DNA of 64,000 nt, taken from Pagrus major (Eukaryota; Chordata; Actinopteri; Spariformes; Sparidae). The translations under genes were made by a program, and so were the position numbers. Positions within the stretch are counted from its first letter, which is position 1, and every line of letters begins with the position of its first letter. Location: positions 21,459,306-21,523,305 of the forward strand of contig NC_133215.1 in assembly GCF_040436345.1 (NCBI RefSeq), in the 5' to 3' direction. The notes below the pieces were generated by a model, which made no database searches, had not been told where the DNA came from, and was given only the letters and a program-made list of their open reading frames with translations. Below, one piece after another: positions 11,281-23,626 of the stretch.

Positions 11281-14200
11281 ATGAATGGAGCACAAAAAAT
11301 GAAAAAAAAGAGCTTTGGTGCAACATGAACTCAATGTAGTGTGCAGTAAAGCCTTCTGTATCTTTCTCACATTTATAGTAACAATGACTTAAGCTCTGCA
11401 GGTTGTTTGTGTACAGATTGTGTCCAGCTGTTGTATCAAAATGAATAAAACAAGGACACAGAAAAACAGTTTTTCTTATTACATTTCCCCATATCCCAGA
11501 CACAGAGCTCCAAACACTGTCAGAACATATCTACTGTTCATTTCCAGTAAAACGACCTGATTAGCATCTGTCACCTCTGTGTGACAGCGTTTACTCTGCG
11601 GTCCAAATGTGGCTGTTTGATATATATGCAAGAGACAGGCCGGCTGTGATTCATAGAGCTGATGAGTGAAACACTGTGTCTAATGTGTGAACACATGCTG
11701 ATGTTGTCTGGCGTGGATTTTGATTACCCCTAATCATCTGGTACCCACCAAACCTTTCCATTACACACAAACACCTCTGTCTCCCTCATGCTCAGTCTCT
11801 CACACACTCATCCCGTGGTTCATGCCAAACCCACAGCACACAGAGATCCTCCCTCGGCTAATACAAGCTTTCACTATGGCATCAAGTCACCAATTAATTC
11901 ATTAACAGACGTCTCCCCAGGCGCTGAATAGCTGCTCACATCCTGGACAGAATTAGTGTTTGTAGAAAAACCCACTGGCAGACAACACCGATTAGGAGAC
12001 ACACTTGCACACGCTTGCACAATCTCTTTCTCTCTCTCGCACACACACACATTCACTGTACAGAAGAAATGAATACGCTATACAATGTCAAGGAATACTA
12101 CCGGTGAAGAAAGACACATGGAAACACTTACACAATCCCGCACACAAACATAAACAGGTAAGCGGCAGACAGCAGAGAAAGAGACAGCATCTTGTGTCTA
12201 GAGAGACTTGTTGAGTAGTGTTTACAAGCGTGTGTGGAAATCTTGCCTGTGTACCTCGTGTCCTTCAAACACCTTTTCTGCGACAGCTAGTGGCACTTTT
12301 GCAGATGTTTGGGAGCCATCCCGGTCATGTTTGAGGATTGTTTTGGTTAATTTGTAATGCATTTAACTTCATTCACCTAAGGCGTTCAGCGCTGTCAAAG
12401 AGCATGCCGTCCAATGAAAATAATGAAACAGCTGTCATCGCTGTAAAGACAGCCTATTTCATGTCTGTGGTCTGAAAGAGATTAATCAGATTGATGAAAA
12501 TCTTGAGTGCGCAGCACGCCCGGAGTTCTCTCTCGAGAACATACCTGACAGTGTAAAAACATAGTACGGAAGTGTGTGTGAGTGTGAGCTGTTTCTGCAC
12601 TACCGGTAAGAGCAGTGTGGAGTGTTTGACGGACAGAGAGAAGAAGAAAAGATCCAATTACCACCAGCTGGTCTGCCGCAGGTTGGACAGAAACATTTTA
12701 CAGCAGGTGTACAGCTGCGATAATTCTGATCAGAACAAATTGGAGAGTAATGATAATAACGATGGGGACAATCATGAGTTTCTGGCCTGGCTGTATGTTG
12801 TGATAAACCAGCAACAGTCCACGTTGAGTTCAAGCACCAGCCAGGGTGACAAGAGGAAGTGAGTGCAGGCCAGAAGCCAACGGAGTAACGCAATATGGCT
12901 TTCCTTCAGAATTAATATGGCTCCTGACCAAACCGTTTCTCAAAAACAAGGCCGAGGTTCCATTTCTTGGACACAGGCACTGGCAAAAAATGCGGACTCA
13001 CACTGTGAGCGGGATCTGTGTTGCATTATGTGTTGTAGCCAAAGCAATGAAACAAAACCACAGCAGCAGAAATGTTCACTTTGCCCAAAGGACCCTGAAT
13101 TCAACAACAAGTCACCCCGACTGTGAAATCTCAGAAGAGATTTTGTCTTTTCTGACAAGTGAACACATTCCACCACCCCAAGCAGTGCCACCTGAGCTTT
13201 GTCAAATGGATTGTAATGAAAACGATATTTTTCCACTGCAGACTGACACCAGAAAACATGCAGCTATAGCTCTATAAAACACAGTTACAGATGTATTTTG
13301 GATCTGGAGCTTGAATGGTGGCAGCCTTCCTTGTATTTCTCTCAGCACAGATACAGACATGCACACTTTCTAATTACCGTTGTGCATGTTTACTGCCTAC
13401 CTTATCTGTATATTATTACCCTCAGACTTTTTTTTAATCCAAACTCATTTACGATCTTCAAAGGCCTGTCACAATTTATTATCTGTGGAAAACTTGAATT
13501 CCATTGAAACTGAATTGTTTCTTAAACAGGCCTCATGACAAGCAACAACTAGCTCCAAAATTCCAGCTCACAAGAGCTGCTGCCAAACACTGACATTAAT
13601 AGCTTCAAGATCTCCCATGCTTCAACATACTCAACAGTATCTGCATTATTTGTCACATCTATTGCTTCCATTTGAGCCTGAATTATTGCAATTACAAATG
13701 ATCTCACTTCTGGGAGTGGATGGTCTGTGGTTACAGAAGTGCTCAAAGTAGCAGTTTTATGAAAGTCTTTTGATTGTAATGGCTTTATTTAATCACCAGT
13801 ATCGTTGATATCCTTCTCGAGTCAGGCATCAGAATTATGACGCTGGAAAACCAAATTGGATTTACTCCCGTCTTCCTTTGACCCAGGCCTGGTGACTATT
13901 TTGGCTCCAAGAGGAGGATTCATGGGCCAGAAACAGATTTTACCTCTGGTCACCAACCAGGCCTTTTAAATCTATTTCCAATCCACAAGGCAAAAAGCAA
14001 TGACCCAACAATCCAACGTGCTGATCCAGGGGCGGGGGCACAGGGGTACTGGCCCTAGCTGAAAACTGATTGGCCCCTGAATTGTCCCTGTTTTCTTCAG
14101 AGCACATCATTGGCTGAGCTTTGAAAGGATGAATTAAATTATATGAATACATTTTTGCCAACAAATGAACGTTTCAAAACACACATGCAGACCTAAAGAG

Positions 14201-15225
14201 TCTCCTGTAATCCCAAACCATGCTGCAGAGAGTTTCTCATTATTCCTGCCTTCTCACTGTGTGTTGGTGTGCATCTGTGTGTATCTCTCTGGCTGTCTTT
14301 TCTTCTGTTTGGTTTCAGCACTTGATAAACCGAACCGTCAGCCTTGCTTACAGTATGTGCTGGCTCAGTGGCCATGTTTCTGTCTGTTGGAGAGATATAA
14401 CAGCTCTCAGAATCTAAAACAGAAGGGTGAGCCGGTCGTCTGGACCACGAGCGACTTATTTTTGCGGCGGTTTACAAAACGAGTCATAAACACTGATAAG
14501 AGCTCAGGCGCAAGAGATTCCTGAAGTGAGAGCGAGGCCGTTCCCCCCTGTTTGAACTGGCGGCTAAAGACCTGAAGGAAAAACTGTGCGTGTGTGAATG
14601 CCTACAGGTGTGCGCAGAGAGAGGTGAGTGCTGACTGAGGAAGACGAAGTGAAGGTGAGGAAGACAGTGCAAAGTACAAAGCTACTCAGTCAGTTAATTC
14701 CCAGCTTTGTTTGCTGTGGCCCGGGACTAACAATGCATCAGGATGCCGGCACCTTTGAAGATGAAGGATGCCGGTTTATAAAGGTGCACGGTGAGCAGCT
14801 CAAACATTAACCAGACCTTCAGTCATGTCTGAAAGGTACTGAATGAACATGACAACAAGGATGTGTCTGAGGAAAGGCCTGTAGAACATCTCTGTTACCC
14901 CACTGACTCGATGTGTTTTACATGAAAAGCATCACTTCTATGTGCAAACATGTCCGACTGGTACGATCGTACATAATGCAGGTGATTCTGCCCTTTGTTT
15001 TGAAGACTTGATCACAGTTTCATCGTCATTATCTGATAAGCGAAAATGATTACTAAGGAAAAATATCTTTATTTGATCTTTGATAGTGTACTTCTTGAAA
15101 AACACTATCAAATGATTTTTGTCTTTTCGGCTTCAAATACCTATTTTTGTCGCTACAGACACGAAATTGTTCTAAGGTCTCCTTAAAAATATCCAGCGTC
15201 ATAGTTTGGGTTATTAGTAAAAGTG

Positions 15226-15490
15226 TTTCCTGTTTTAGTTTGTAGGTTTCATCCTCATCCTCATCCTCATTCCTTCCACTTCCTTTCTTTGTGTTTTTTT
15301 CCCCGCCTTTTTTGATTGCCCTATTCATTTCACCTGCCCCTTATTAGTCTTCCCTCACTTGTGTGTTTAAGTCTGTGTTTCTCACTCTGTTTGTCAGTGT
15401 GTCTGCCTTTTATCAGCTTATGTTATTTAAGCTCGCCTTTTGTTTTAACCCGTTTGTCTCGGTGTTCTGCATTTGGGTTCTCTATTGCTA
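15226..15490. repeat. Possible dispersed repeat, T/C-rich
   Basis: A TCATCC-type run is followed by TTGATTGCCCTATTCATTTC, TGTGTTTAAGTCTGTGTTTC and TTCTGCATTTGGGTTCTC. I recall similar wording in LTR-like or hAT-like fish repeats, but the family is not certain and no coding region is present. Confidence 0.3.
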
Positions 15491-18400
15491 AAGCTAACAT
15501 CCACTGGTTTCACACATAAAAATGTTGAAACGCAGTCCTGAACAGCGGTCACTGGCTTGGCAGCCCTCTCGCCTGTAGCTACCACCATCCTCTCCACCTC
15601 CCGATACGGAAGTCAGGTCATAAACACGTTCTGTGAATGAGATATGACACATTTTGTTGAAACATGTTAACTGCCAACATTTTATCATGGTGACTGGGCA
15701 GCAACAGTTGCCTGTCTGATGATGTTCTGCAATTTCCTGTGCTAGATTTCTCCTCCAACCAAGAGTTAAAAGTTGGCAGTTAGCAAGAAACTCTGTGTTT
15801 TATTTTAAAATGGCATGAAATCCTCAATTGACTGTTCCTGGAAAATGTTCTGTTATCAAAGTCCACTTAAGTTGTTTTGGAATTATCTTAAACCTCATTA
15901 AGGTCCAGGCGGTAATCCTTGAAAATAAACAAAAATACACTACCAAGCATTAGTTAAGGCACAGCTGTTTTTAAGTGGTTGTGTATGTTTGCTTGAGGTA
16001 ATATTCACATCTAGTCAGGCTACTCAGAAGACCTGTTCAAGATTTTTTCAAAGTTGGAAATGCACCCACACATCACAAGGCATTATAATGACTTAAAGTA
16101 TTTAAAACGCGGCTTTAAAACCCAATTATTTTAATGGGCATCAAATCAGCCATGTCAACTTTTCTGCACTGCATGTTTGCTCCTGTCAGTCAGATGCCTC
16201 TGAGCAGCACCTGGGAACATTTGAGTTTGATTTCTGCAGTGTAGATTATGAGACAGCGAGGCAAAACAAGCAGCAGGTCTGTTCAAATCATCCAGATGAT
16301 AATGGGTTTAGGAGTATGCAAGAAGTGCAAACAGGTAACAGCAGCAAGGCTGGGAAGAAGGTTACGGCAAATCTTTTCCAAGTCACTGATCCTTTACAGT
16401 AACAATGCAGCGAGACAACTGTGAATTGGAAGAAAGGAAGAAAAAGTTTCTTCTGTCCCCTCAGCATTTACATTCCCACTGGCTGAATAAGGGGCACCTG
16501 CAAAAAAAAGACAATTGTCAAAATACTCTGCTGGCCCACAGGCCATGGAAATGTCACTCTCCTGCCTCTTTATTTCCCCCCCGTTCCTCTACCTCATACA
16601 TTTTCCTCATCATACTCCCCCTCTCGCTTACGTCCGTCTTTCATTTTCACTATTGTCGTCCAGCTCCGTCCCCAGCCCCTCCCTCTGTCCTTGCGTCTCT
16701 CTCTCTCGCAGTGCCGGTCGCCTCATTCTTCATGCCCTCAAGCTGTCTTTTTCTAATCTTCCTGAATTATTCAAGACTTTCTCCTCTTCTTCTTCTTCTG
16801 TTTTTTAACACCTAAAGTAAACTACAAACCTGAGAACAGGGTAACTGAGGGGATAAAAATGACATCTAGAGTTCATATGCAGTGAAATAATTTCTCTTCT
16901 GACTGCAGCTGAAACAATGTCACCCTGAGTTGAGTGGGAGTTCTGTGGAGGAGCTTGCAGGAGGATTCACGGGGCACCCATAATTTTCTCACAGTGAAAC
17001 GACACATTTCGGTTGCTGCATACGTGGATTAACACCTCCGAAACTGAGGCTGAAACAGGTCTCTGTCATGTCTGTAGTGCTGCCGGATGAACTCATTGCA
17101 TTAGAAGCTTTTCCTTTGCTGTGGAGAATCAATAACCCAAATGGATCGAGGTGCACACTCAGGAGCGCATGAGTGTCCTTTAACATCTTGATGGAAGTAA
17201 TCAGCAAAGTGCACTTCAAGACAAACCCCTGTGTCCGAACGTGCTTTTGAGATTTTTTTCCCCCTTTCTTTGCTTTTTTTGGTCGGAAGTGAAGATCAGG
17301 GACTGTCGGAGGACTCAGTGCCTTACGTCAGCTCTGACCCCACACAGTGCCAGACCTTTTACTACACTTCTGTGATAACTGCATCCTTATGAGAGCCCAG
17401 TGACACTCACAGCTCTGTCATTAATGGCCGTCCAGCGACAAACTCTTGAATTTCTGTGCGATCCCTAAAGTTGTTTCACTGAACACACCCATAACTCGAA
17501 CACACCTCCTTCCATTGTTCATGGCATTGACAGAGGGGTTATTTCTTCTTCTCCTCAAGACTCAGAGTTGTGCTTTAGCTCAGACACACACAGACACACA
17601 TTTCTGTAACCTACACAATGTCAAAAAAGAGAACTATCTTGCTGACAACATAATGGATGAAGTATGTGACAGGCTTTCATGGCTTTAGTATGAAATTGTA
17701 CGCGTAGTGGTCCAGTAAAAAAAAAAAAAGGAAACACTTTTTTTATGCTTCTAATGTTCGCCAGTATGAACTTAAAGTTCATTATGTTGTTTTTCTTGAT
17801 AAGAGAGAAGAAGAGAAAGCTTTATCAGACAAATAGAAACAAATTACTTTCTGATTCAGTTTCATTTGTGTTCTTTCTGCAAAACACTTTGAAATATAGT
17901 TTTTAAAACTTCCACCTGTGTAAAAATGCATCTAAATTTACTGAAGGGCAGTGTTGGCCTAAATAATAAAAAGAGCCTGCAAACTGCCATTTGTAACCTG
18001 ACAACAACCCAAATTTAAAGAGTGAGACGACACCTTATGCCTTAATTTCATTGCTTTCTTTGACACACTGTGTCTCAAGAGTCACACAGACTGCGACTGT
18101 TGGTTTCACACCACCGTCACGTCTGCCGGTGAGAATATGCCAGAGCTTTAGAAACGGACAACACCTGCGCACAAAAAGCTTTTAGACCGCTGCAAAGTGT
18201 CGAAGTGGCTGACATGTGCCGTGATACTCAAACAATATGGAGCCTCTTTTCCCTGCAGAAACAGACAGGTTTACATTGGTGTTGACTGTCTTCTGTGAAT
18301 ACGTCTCTGCCTCTCTATCCTTCGTCATCCTCCTCACTGTACATCTCGTCGGTGACAAATAACAACAAGTCTTTGCTACCCTGCAGTCGTTACAATTCAA

Positions 18401-19079
18401 ACACTTTTCTGTCCAATATTTTTTTTTTTAATGAAAACAAACAGTGAATTTGATGAAAAGGCTAAGATCACAGGCCTACAGAGCTCATCACAAGTCCTCA
18501 CACAGGAACACTAAAAACACATTTTGTGTGATATTCCTACAATTTGGTGACGCACACTCTACTTGGAATACATTTCATCAATCTGTACAAATAATCTTCC
18601 AGTCACCTCTCACTACGTCAGGCTGCTTTTCTTTGTCTGTCTGCACAGTAGAGACTTTAAAATTGACAGAAACCTGGCGAGTGATCGTGGATCCTGCAGG
18701 ATCTGCAACCTTCAGGTTCCTACGCCTGTGCCAGGTCTTAATAAAACTACTGAAACTACTGTTACTCTGACCACTTTGATCTCTCAGCAGCTGATGAAAC
18801 ATGTTGGCTCTGAGGCACAAAGATACCATCAGGAGATTTATTTTTCTGGTGACACCAGCTTTCTTTTAGGGAGAGAAAACTCTGTGGGGAAAATGATATA
18901 TTTAAATGCACATTTTCTCAGGTTGTTTTCAAGTATTTTTCACTGTTGTTATTTTGTTTATTATATTTAAAACATAGAATCAATGCAACGCAACTTCATC
19001 CAAGTGGCATTATTGAAATGTGCAATTATGAAAACGTTTCTGATTAATTTAAAATAAACTCATAATTTACACACATTTA

Positions 19080-19345
19080 TTTCTACCTGACATTTTAATA
19101 CATCCTGTCAGCTTGATTTCGACGTGGAAAATAATTGCGTGATTATAGAGAAATATGCGTTTAATTACCAGTGCGGTGGGTTTGTTGCCGGATTCTTCAC
19201 ATAAATGAAAAGGCGTCGCTTTATTGCGTCGAGCTCTGAGAAATGTTCCTGTGGGTGATTAGGCTCAGTGGTCCCGTTTGAGGTGGTTGGAAAGCCTCAA
19301 TCATGGCCTGCAGCAGCTAAATGAACTGTCAAATTCAGTTTTTCA
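19080..19345. promoter_or_regulatory. Candidate regulatory block downstream of the ntn1 coding exon
   Basis: A complex, repeat-free stretch with several CpGs (TTCGACGTGG, GGCGTCGCTT) and a homeodomain core (GTTTAATTACC). It lies within 700 bases of the coding exon inside the intron. It stands out against the T-rich sequence around it and could be an intronic enhancer; this is inference. Confidence 0.22.
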
Positions 19346-19743
19346 TGTTGCATATGTCTTCAGCGCAATTTTATGCTCCAAAAAAAAAAAAGAGAAAAAA
19401 AAAGTGGCTTTGCGGTGGTTTTGTTTCAAGGGAGTGATCAAGTTTGGGGATTAATGAAGTGAAGCTGTAAAACTAGTCGCAGATTAGTCATAAAATATAA
19501 ATAATAATAATTATTATTATTTGTAGTAGTAGTAGGCCTAGTAGTAGTATGTGTTTTAGATTTATTTAAAAAACAGCAGCTACATTACAAACATTACATC
19601 AATCTGACAATTCCTGGTCGTTCTTTTCTATTAAACTATGAAATATTTCCGCTGCAGTTAATCTTTAAATAAACTGAGATTGTCCAGCAAACACAAATAA
19701 AATGTATCCAACACGTTCAGCATCACATGGAGGACAGACTTAC

Positions 19744-20784
19744 CGACACACTCGTTGGCCTCCCTGGCTGTGGCTCTCTGCCACGGTCTGTCGTAGTGGA
19801 AAGGTTTGCACCTGTCGCACTCCGGCCCGGCGGTGTTGTGCTTGCACTCACACACCAGACTCCCGTCCCGGTCCTTTACGCACCGGGACGCGTGCCCGTT
19901 GCATTTGCATCTCCCTCCGACCTGCAGGTCCGACACGGCGTAGAAGTACGAGTCCCGGGCCAGCTCCGAGTCGTCCTCGTTCTCGTCGCCGAAAGTATGC
20001 AACCGGCTGAAGATGACTTTAATGTCGGTGGCCGTCACCCAGTCCTGCAGCACCGGGGAGTTGTCAAAGTCGTGCGCCGACGGTCTGCCGTCCAGCGTGC
20101 TGAAGGCGATGAGCCCGCCGGTCAGAGGGTACATGTCGGTGTGGGAGTCCGTGCACACGGCCTCCTGCTCGTTCTGCTTCGTGATAACAGCTCTGTTTGG
20201 CTTGTTGTACATCTTCCTGCACTGGGTCGAGTAGAACTGAAAGGGCACCCAGGTTTTACCGTAGTCCATGGACTTGTAAATCACCATGGATTCAGGTCGA
20301 GGAGAGCAGAACTGCAGGCTCACATAAGTGACCTCAAACTTCTTACCGAGGGACAGAGTCAGGGTGACATTCTGCGGGTACTGGATGAAGTTCTCGGACT
20401 GCCAGCAGGTGAGGTTGTGTGGGTTGTTGAGGTCCGTCAGGTACGCCGGAGGGTGGTACTTCTTGGGGTCCGAGGCATCGCAGGTGTGACAGTTCCTGGT
20501 CCTCTCGTCTCCCTTCTCCGCCGATGTCACCACGCAGTAGCGGCCGGGCGCCTTGCCGCAGGTGCTGGACACCTTCACCTCCTTCCCGAAGGCGGAGTTG
20601 ACGAAGTCCGGGATGCAGCGCCGCGGGTTGCCGTGCTCGTCGTAGCAGGGGTCCGGGGGAGACGTCTGCGCCGCGAACAGGCTCATCCCGTAGCCGCCGA
20701 GGGCGCTCCGGCACGACAGGGACGCGGCGAGCAGCGCAGTCAGCACAATATCCACAGCCCTTATCATGGTAGGTCCTCAAGTGT
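19744..20784 (-). CDS. ntn1: Netrin-1, first coding exon (partial gene)
   Basis: Secreted laminin-related axon-guidance ligand for DCC and UNC5 receptors. Reading the minus strand from the ATG at 20767, the exon holds 341 codons plus one base. Residues 1-24 form a hydrophobic signal peptide. A cysteine-rich laminin N-terminal domain (VI) follows, to about residue 285, with N-glycosylation sequons at 118 (NLT) and 133 (NVT). The first laminin-EGF repeat starts at residue 287 ([10 protein letters not shown]) and is cut at NECV by a donor reading GTAAGT at 19738-19743. The acceptor is the CAG at 20785-20787, leaving a 17-base leader before the ATG. The phase 1 break after NECV is where netrin-1 genes split this repeat, as I recall the family. 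The remaining laminin-EGF repeats and the NTR domain are not in the window. Fish have two ntn1 copies (a and b) and I cannot tell which this is. Identity is very secure from sequence and from its pik3r5 neighbour. Confidence 0.97.
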
Positions 20785-20821
20785 CTGTGCCGCCGGGGGA
20801 GAAAGTGGAGAGCATGTGGGA

Positions 20822-20822
<1 letters not shown>

Positions 20823-20853
<31 letters not shown>

Positions 20854-20885
20854 GGAGAGAGAGAGCGAGAGAGAGAGAGAGAGAG
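20823..20885. repeat. (GA)n microsatellite upstream of the ntn1 coding exon
   Basis: About 63 bases of GAGA with a few GC and GG interruptions. On the ntn1 (minus) strand it is a CT tract that ends about 36 bases before the acceptor CAG at 20785-20787, so it extends the polypyrimidine tract of that splice site. Confidence 0.95.
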
Positions 20886-21179
20886 TTAAGTTTGGTGATG
20901 GCACAGTCATGGACTGCTGGGGCGAGAATTTAGTAGTTGACAGTCATATAAAAGTAACATTCAGTCACAGCGCATGCATGTCTGTAAGTCCCACTTTACC
21001 TGAGAATAATTTAAAAAAGATGTCAAAACACTTTTTCTCTATCGGGTTTCAGTCACAGCTGCTCCTGTTTTCTTGTTTGTTTCCTCAAATCTCCTGCGTT
21101 AAAACAGAAGAGCGGCTGGATTTTAAGAGTCGCTAGTGTCCTTATAGCAAGTCCCACTCCTCCTGCCGGTCTTTTCACA

Positions 21180-21181
<2 letters not shown>

Positions 21182-21248
<67 letters not shown>

Positions 21249-21268
21249 TGTGTGCGTGTGTGTGTGTG
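21182..21268. repeat. Compound (CT)n-(TG)n microsatellite
   Basis: Roughly 25 CT units followed by about 18 TG units, with one CG interruption. It lies in the probable 5' intron of ntn1, between the candidate first exon and the coding exon. Confidence 0.95.
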
Positions 21269-22088
21269 ATCGGATCGGATCTGGCTTGGCACCGCTGCTT
21301 TAGGTCAGCTCATCTTGAGGGATGACACACCGTGCAAGCGGAACAACGACATCCACTGGTGGCGCGTCAGGAGATTGGCGCGAATGACCGCATCGTGATA
21401 CCTGCGGTAATTTGTAGTTTAGTCACCTGGATGTGCAGCGAGGCACATCGAGCAAAAAAAAAGAAGACTATTATTAGGCCTGTTACCGCAAGCAAATTAC
21501 AGTCAAGCGATAATTATCGCAGCTTCACCGTTTACACAATAAACCATCAACTACTTATTATTTTCTTTATTATTTTCTTGGTTCTTTTTCCCTGTATTTA
21601 TTTATCCTGGTGATGAACACTGTCTGAAGAATTTAATTGCTGTCACGTCTCAACAAGGCTATAATCGGTTTATAATTATTAAAACATAATTAAGGAACAT
21701 CATTATAGTGGTGTTTTCAGAAGATAAAATAAAACAAATGTCCCTATCAAATAAAGGCACTTTGAAAACCATAAACACGACACACCAGATGATCGGATCA
21801 GCTCCTGAATGAGTCACTGTCCAGCTTCGAATATATGGAGGAGTTCCTTCAAAATAAAATATCCTAAAGTGTGATCATTTGTAATTGACCCTAGTTGCGT
21901 TGTATTATTCAATTTTCAGGTATTTCTTTTAGTTTTGGTCTCTAACATGAGGTTTACTGATCCAAACCCCTCACAGTCCTGATCAGCTGGGCGCCCTTGG
22001 GAGACCATTAGGATATGAAATGACGCTAAAAGCTTCTGCTTACCTGCAAACAACATTAAGTCTCGAAAAAAACAAAACATTTCCTTAC

Positions 22089-22250
22089 CACATTTAACCG
22101 CACTGTTTTGCAGGAGACATCCCTCCTGTACTGCGGCTCCCTGCAGTCCGACCTGCTGCGGCGTCAGCCTCACTTGGACCTGTTGAATGTGGCCACAGAG
22201 GTAACAGCGCCATCTTGTGCCCATAGAAAGACAAACCAGTCCGGCCTGTG
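22089..22250 (-). other. ntn1: Candidate non-coding first exon of ntn1
   Basis: On the minus strand a GC-richer block ends in TGTG followed by a GTAAGG donor (complement of 22083-22088). The coding exon of ntn1 has a good acceptor 1.3 kb downstream (CAG at 20785-20787), so a splice from 22089 to 20784 would give a normal 5' leader. A YY1-like element (AAGATGGCGC, complement of 22207-22216), typical of positions just downstream of transcription starts, lies inside the block. A CCAAT box is about 106 bases further upstream. The 5' end is not determined and 22250 is only an estimate. The same block can also be read as an 87-base open exon on the plus strand (22114-22200), so strand is not certain. 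Confidence 0.4.
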
Positions 22251-22330
22251 CAGAGAGCGCTGTCTCTTACTTTTCCCAGGCGGTGGAGGCATAACACCGT
22301 GTTTTATTGAGCGTGAAGCTGATTGGCTGA
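22200..22330 (-). promoter_or_regulatory. ntn1: Putative ntn1 promoter: CCAAT box and YY1-like site
   Basis: The plus strand reads ATTGG at 22322-22326, which is CCAAT on the minus strand. The YY1-like AAGATGGCGC on the minus strand lies at 22207-22216. This order and spacing fit a TATA-less start site firing toward ntn1 at about 22.23-22.26 kb. Function is inferred from motif arrangement only. Confidence 0.35.
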
Positions 22331-22983
22331 TGCAAAACGCTAGTAGGTAGGTTCCTGCGGAATTCAAGATACTTTTAATATAATATGCATTTAGAAGATT
22401 TCCTGGTAACACTTGATAATAAGAGTAGAAATCATATAGGCCTGATTAAAATGTTGTATTTTTTATTTGTTTAACTGTATAACATTTAAACAAGCTATAT
22501 TCCATCTCATATCATATTCCTCCCTTGCGTAGTATGGAGGACTAAAGCTGCCAATAAAATAAATAAATAAATAAATAAATATGCCATTAAATGCACCAAA
22601 AATGATATAAAGTACAGCTGTAGCAGCAAAAATAATGAGTGTATTGGTTTTATTGTTTATGAAACTTGTCATTGAAAGAGGAAAAACTTTATTTCTTCTT
22701 TCAAAAGTTACAGTCACATCTCAAGGGGTTGGTCCATCTGAATGACAAGAGAGATTTCCTCATTTATTTATTTGGTACCTAACCATGCAGGTAGTTTGGG
22801 CTTATAGGTTACATCAAACTTCTTTTTGTCAAATTTTGTCCTGGTTACAAAAGTTGTATAACAATAACAAAGAGCAGCCAAGACTAAATTAGAATGAATA
22901 AATTCAACTTTAAATAATTAAAAAAAATAATTAATTAATAATGTCTGCCCCTGAGAATAGAGGACTCAAACTGCCGAATCAAA

Positions 22984-22984
<1 letters not shown>

Positions 22985-23071
<87 letters not shown>

Positions 23072-23072
23072 A
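22985..23072. repeat. (GAAA)n microsatellite
   Basis: About 22 tandem GAAA units with one GGAA interruption. The long polar purine strand can form intramolecular triplex; short minus-strand frames across it are artefacts. Confidence 0.95.
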
Positions 23073-23565
23073 ATGGCTCGGTTTTCAAACGCTGCCTTCA
23101 TTTTGATGTGAATTGCACACCAGTAAAATTTCATGACAGTGTCTTGCACGGTTATGACTCTATCACAGACAGACAGTATCGCTTCAGTATCAGGATCGAC
23201 TGAATATCGCTTCTGTTTTAGTTCCTGCCACAAGATGTGTCTCCGGGACCAGATTTTGCGATGATGACACACACACAGACTCACAAACTGAAAACAATAC
23301 CAGCCGATGCTGTGAGAGAGACTGAACGAATACATCGCTCTGAAATAAAGTGTTAGGTAACTGAAATCAAGCTCATAGGGTCGTTTGTCAAGAGCACAGT
23401 AAGTATAAGTAAGTATAACACAGTATAGAAATAGAGGCTGCATCATTATGTAAATAAGTAGCTTTAAAAAGAGTTTCAGTGTTATAAAAGTTTTTCATTA
23501 GGTTTAAACAAAAGCCTTTACATCAGTTTTCTAACTTCCGCTCTCCTTCCTCCTCCCATATTCAG

Positions 23566-23626
23566 GTATGAAGAGGAATTATCAGCCCTGCAGCTGTTGC
23601 TCTGCCCTCACTTCTCTGTTTCACTG
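23566..23626 (+). other. Isolated exon-like block (61 bases)
   Basis: A strong pyrimidine-rich acceptor (CTCCTTCCTCCTCCCATATTCAG) ends at 23565 and a GTAAGC donor starts at 23627. One frame is open (YEEELSALQLLLCPHFSVSL) and resembles no protein I recognise. The length is not a multiple of three. It could be an upstream leader exon of pik3r5, part of a non-coding RNA, or chance. Confidence 0.25.

Larger units (their letters stand above)
1..19743 (-). other. ntn1: Long intron of ntn1 following its first coding exon
   Basis: No coding exon of netrin-1 or any other gene was recognised here on either strand. The open frames present are short, lack paired splice sites or come from microsatellites. 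Netrin-1 genes are known for very large introns after the first coding exon, so this stretch is best read as intron. It contains dispersed repeats (about 0.67-0.93, 2.83-3.1, 5.0-5.7, 7.7-8.1, 10.6-11.3 and 15.2-15.5 kb), several microsatellites, and a few blocks that look like conserved regulatory DNA. Nothing specific was seen at 3.1-4.4, 12-15 or 16-18.4 kb apart from low-complexity CT-rich and T-rich runs. Confidence 0.75.

Noticed and set aside
12846..13277. 143-residue frame in the ntn1 intron
   Set aside because: No recognisable domain, no splice or promoter context, and a competing open frame overlaps it; likely chance.
20343..20780. 145-residue frame on the minus strand overlapping ntn1
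   Set aside because: Frame-shifted reading of the netrin exon; no independent evidence.
19727..21136. 469-residue open frame on the plus strand opposite ntn1
   Set aside because: It is an antisense shadow of the GC-rich netrin exon and runs on through a GA microsatellite; composition is Val/Arg-rich with no domain, and the true coding strand is unmistakable.
22114..22200. Plus-strand coding exon with 29 open codons
   Set aside because: Splice sites are good, but no partner exon in matching phase was found (the next candidate at 23566 would stop at once) and the minus-strand reading as an ntn1 leader fits the context better. Kept as a finding, not as a gene.
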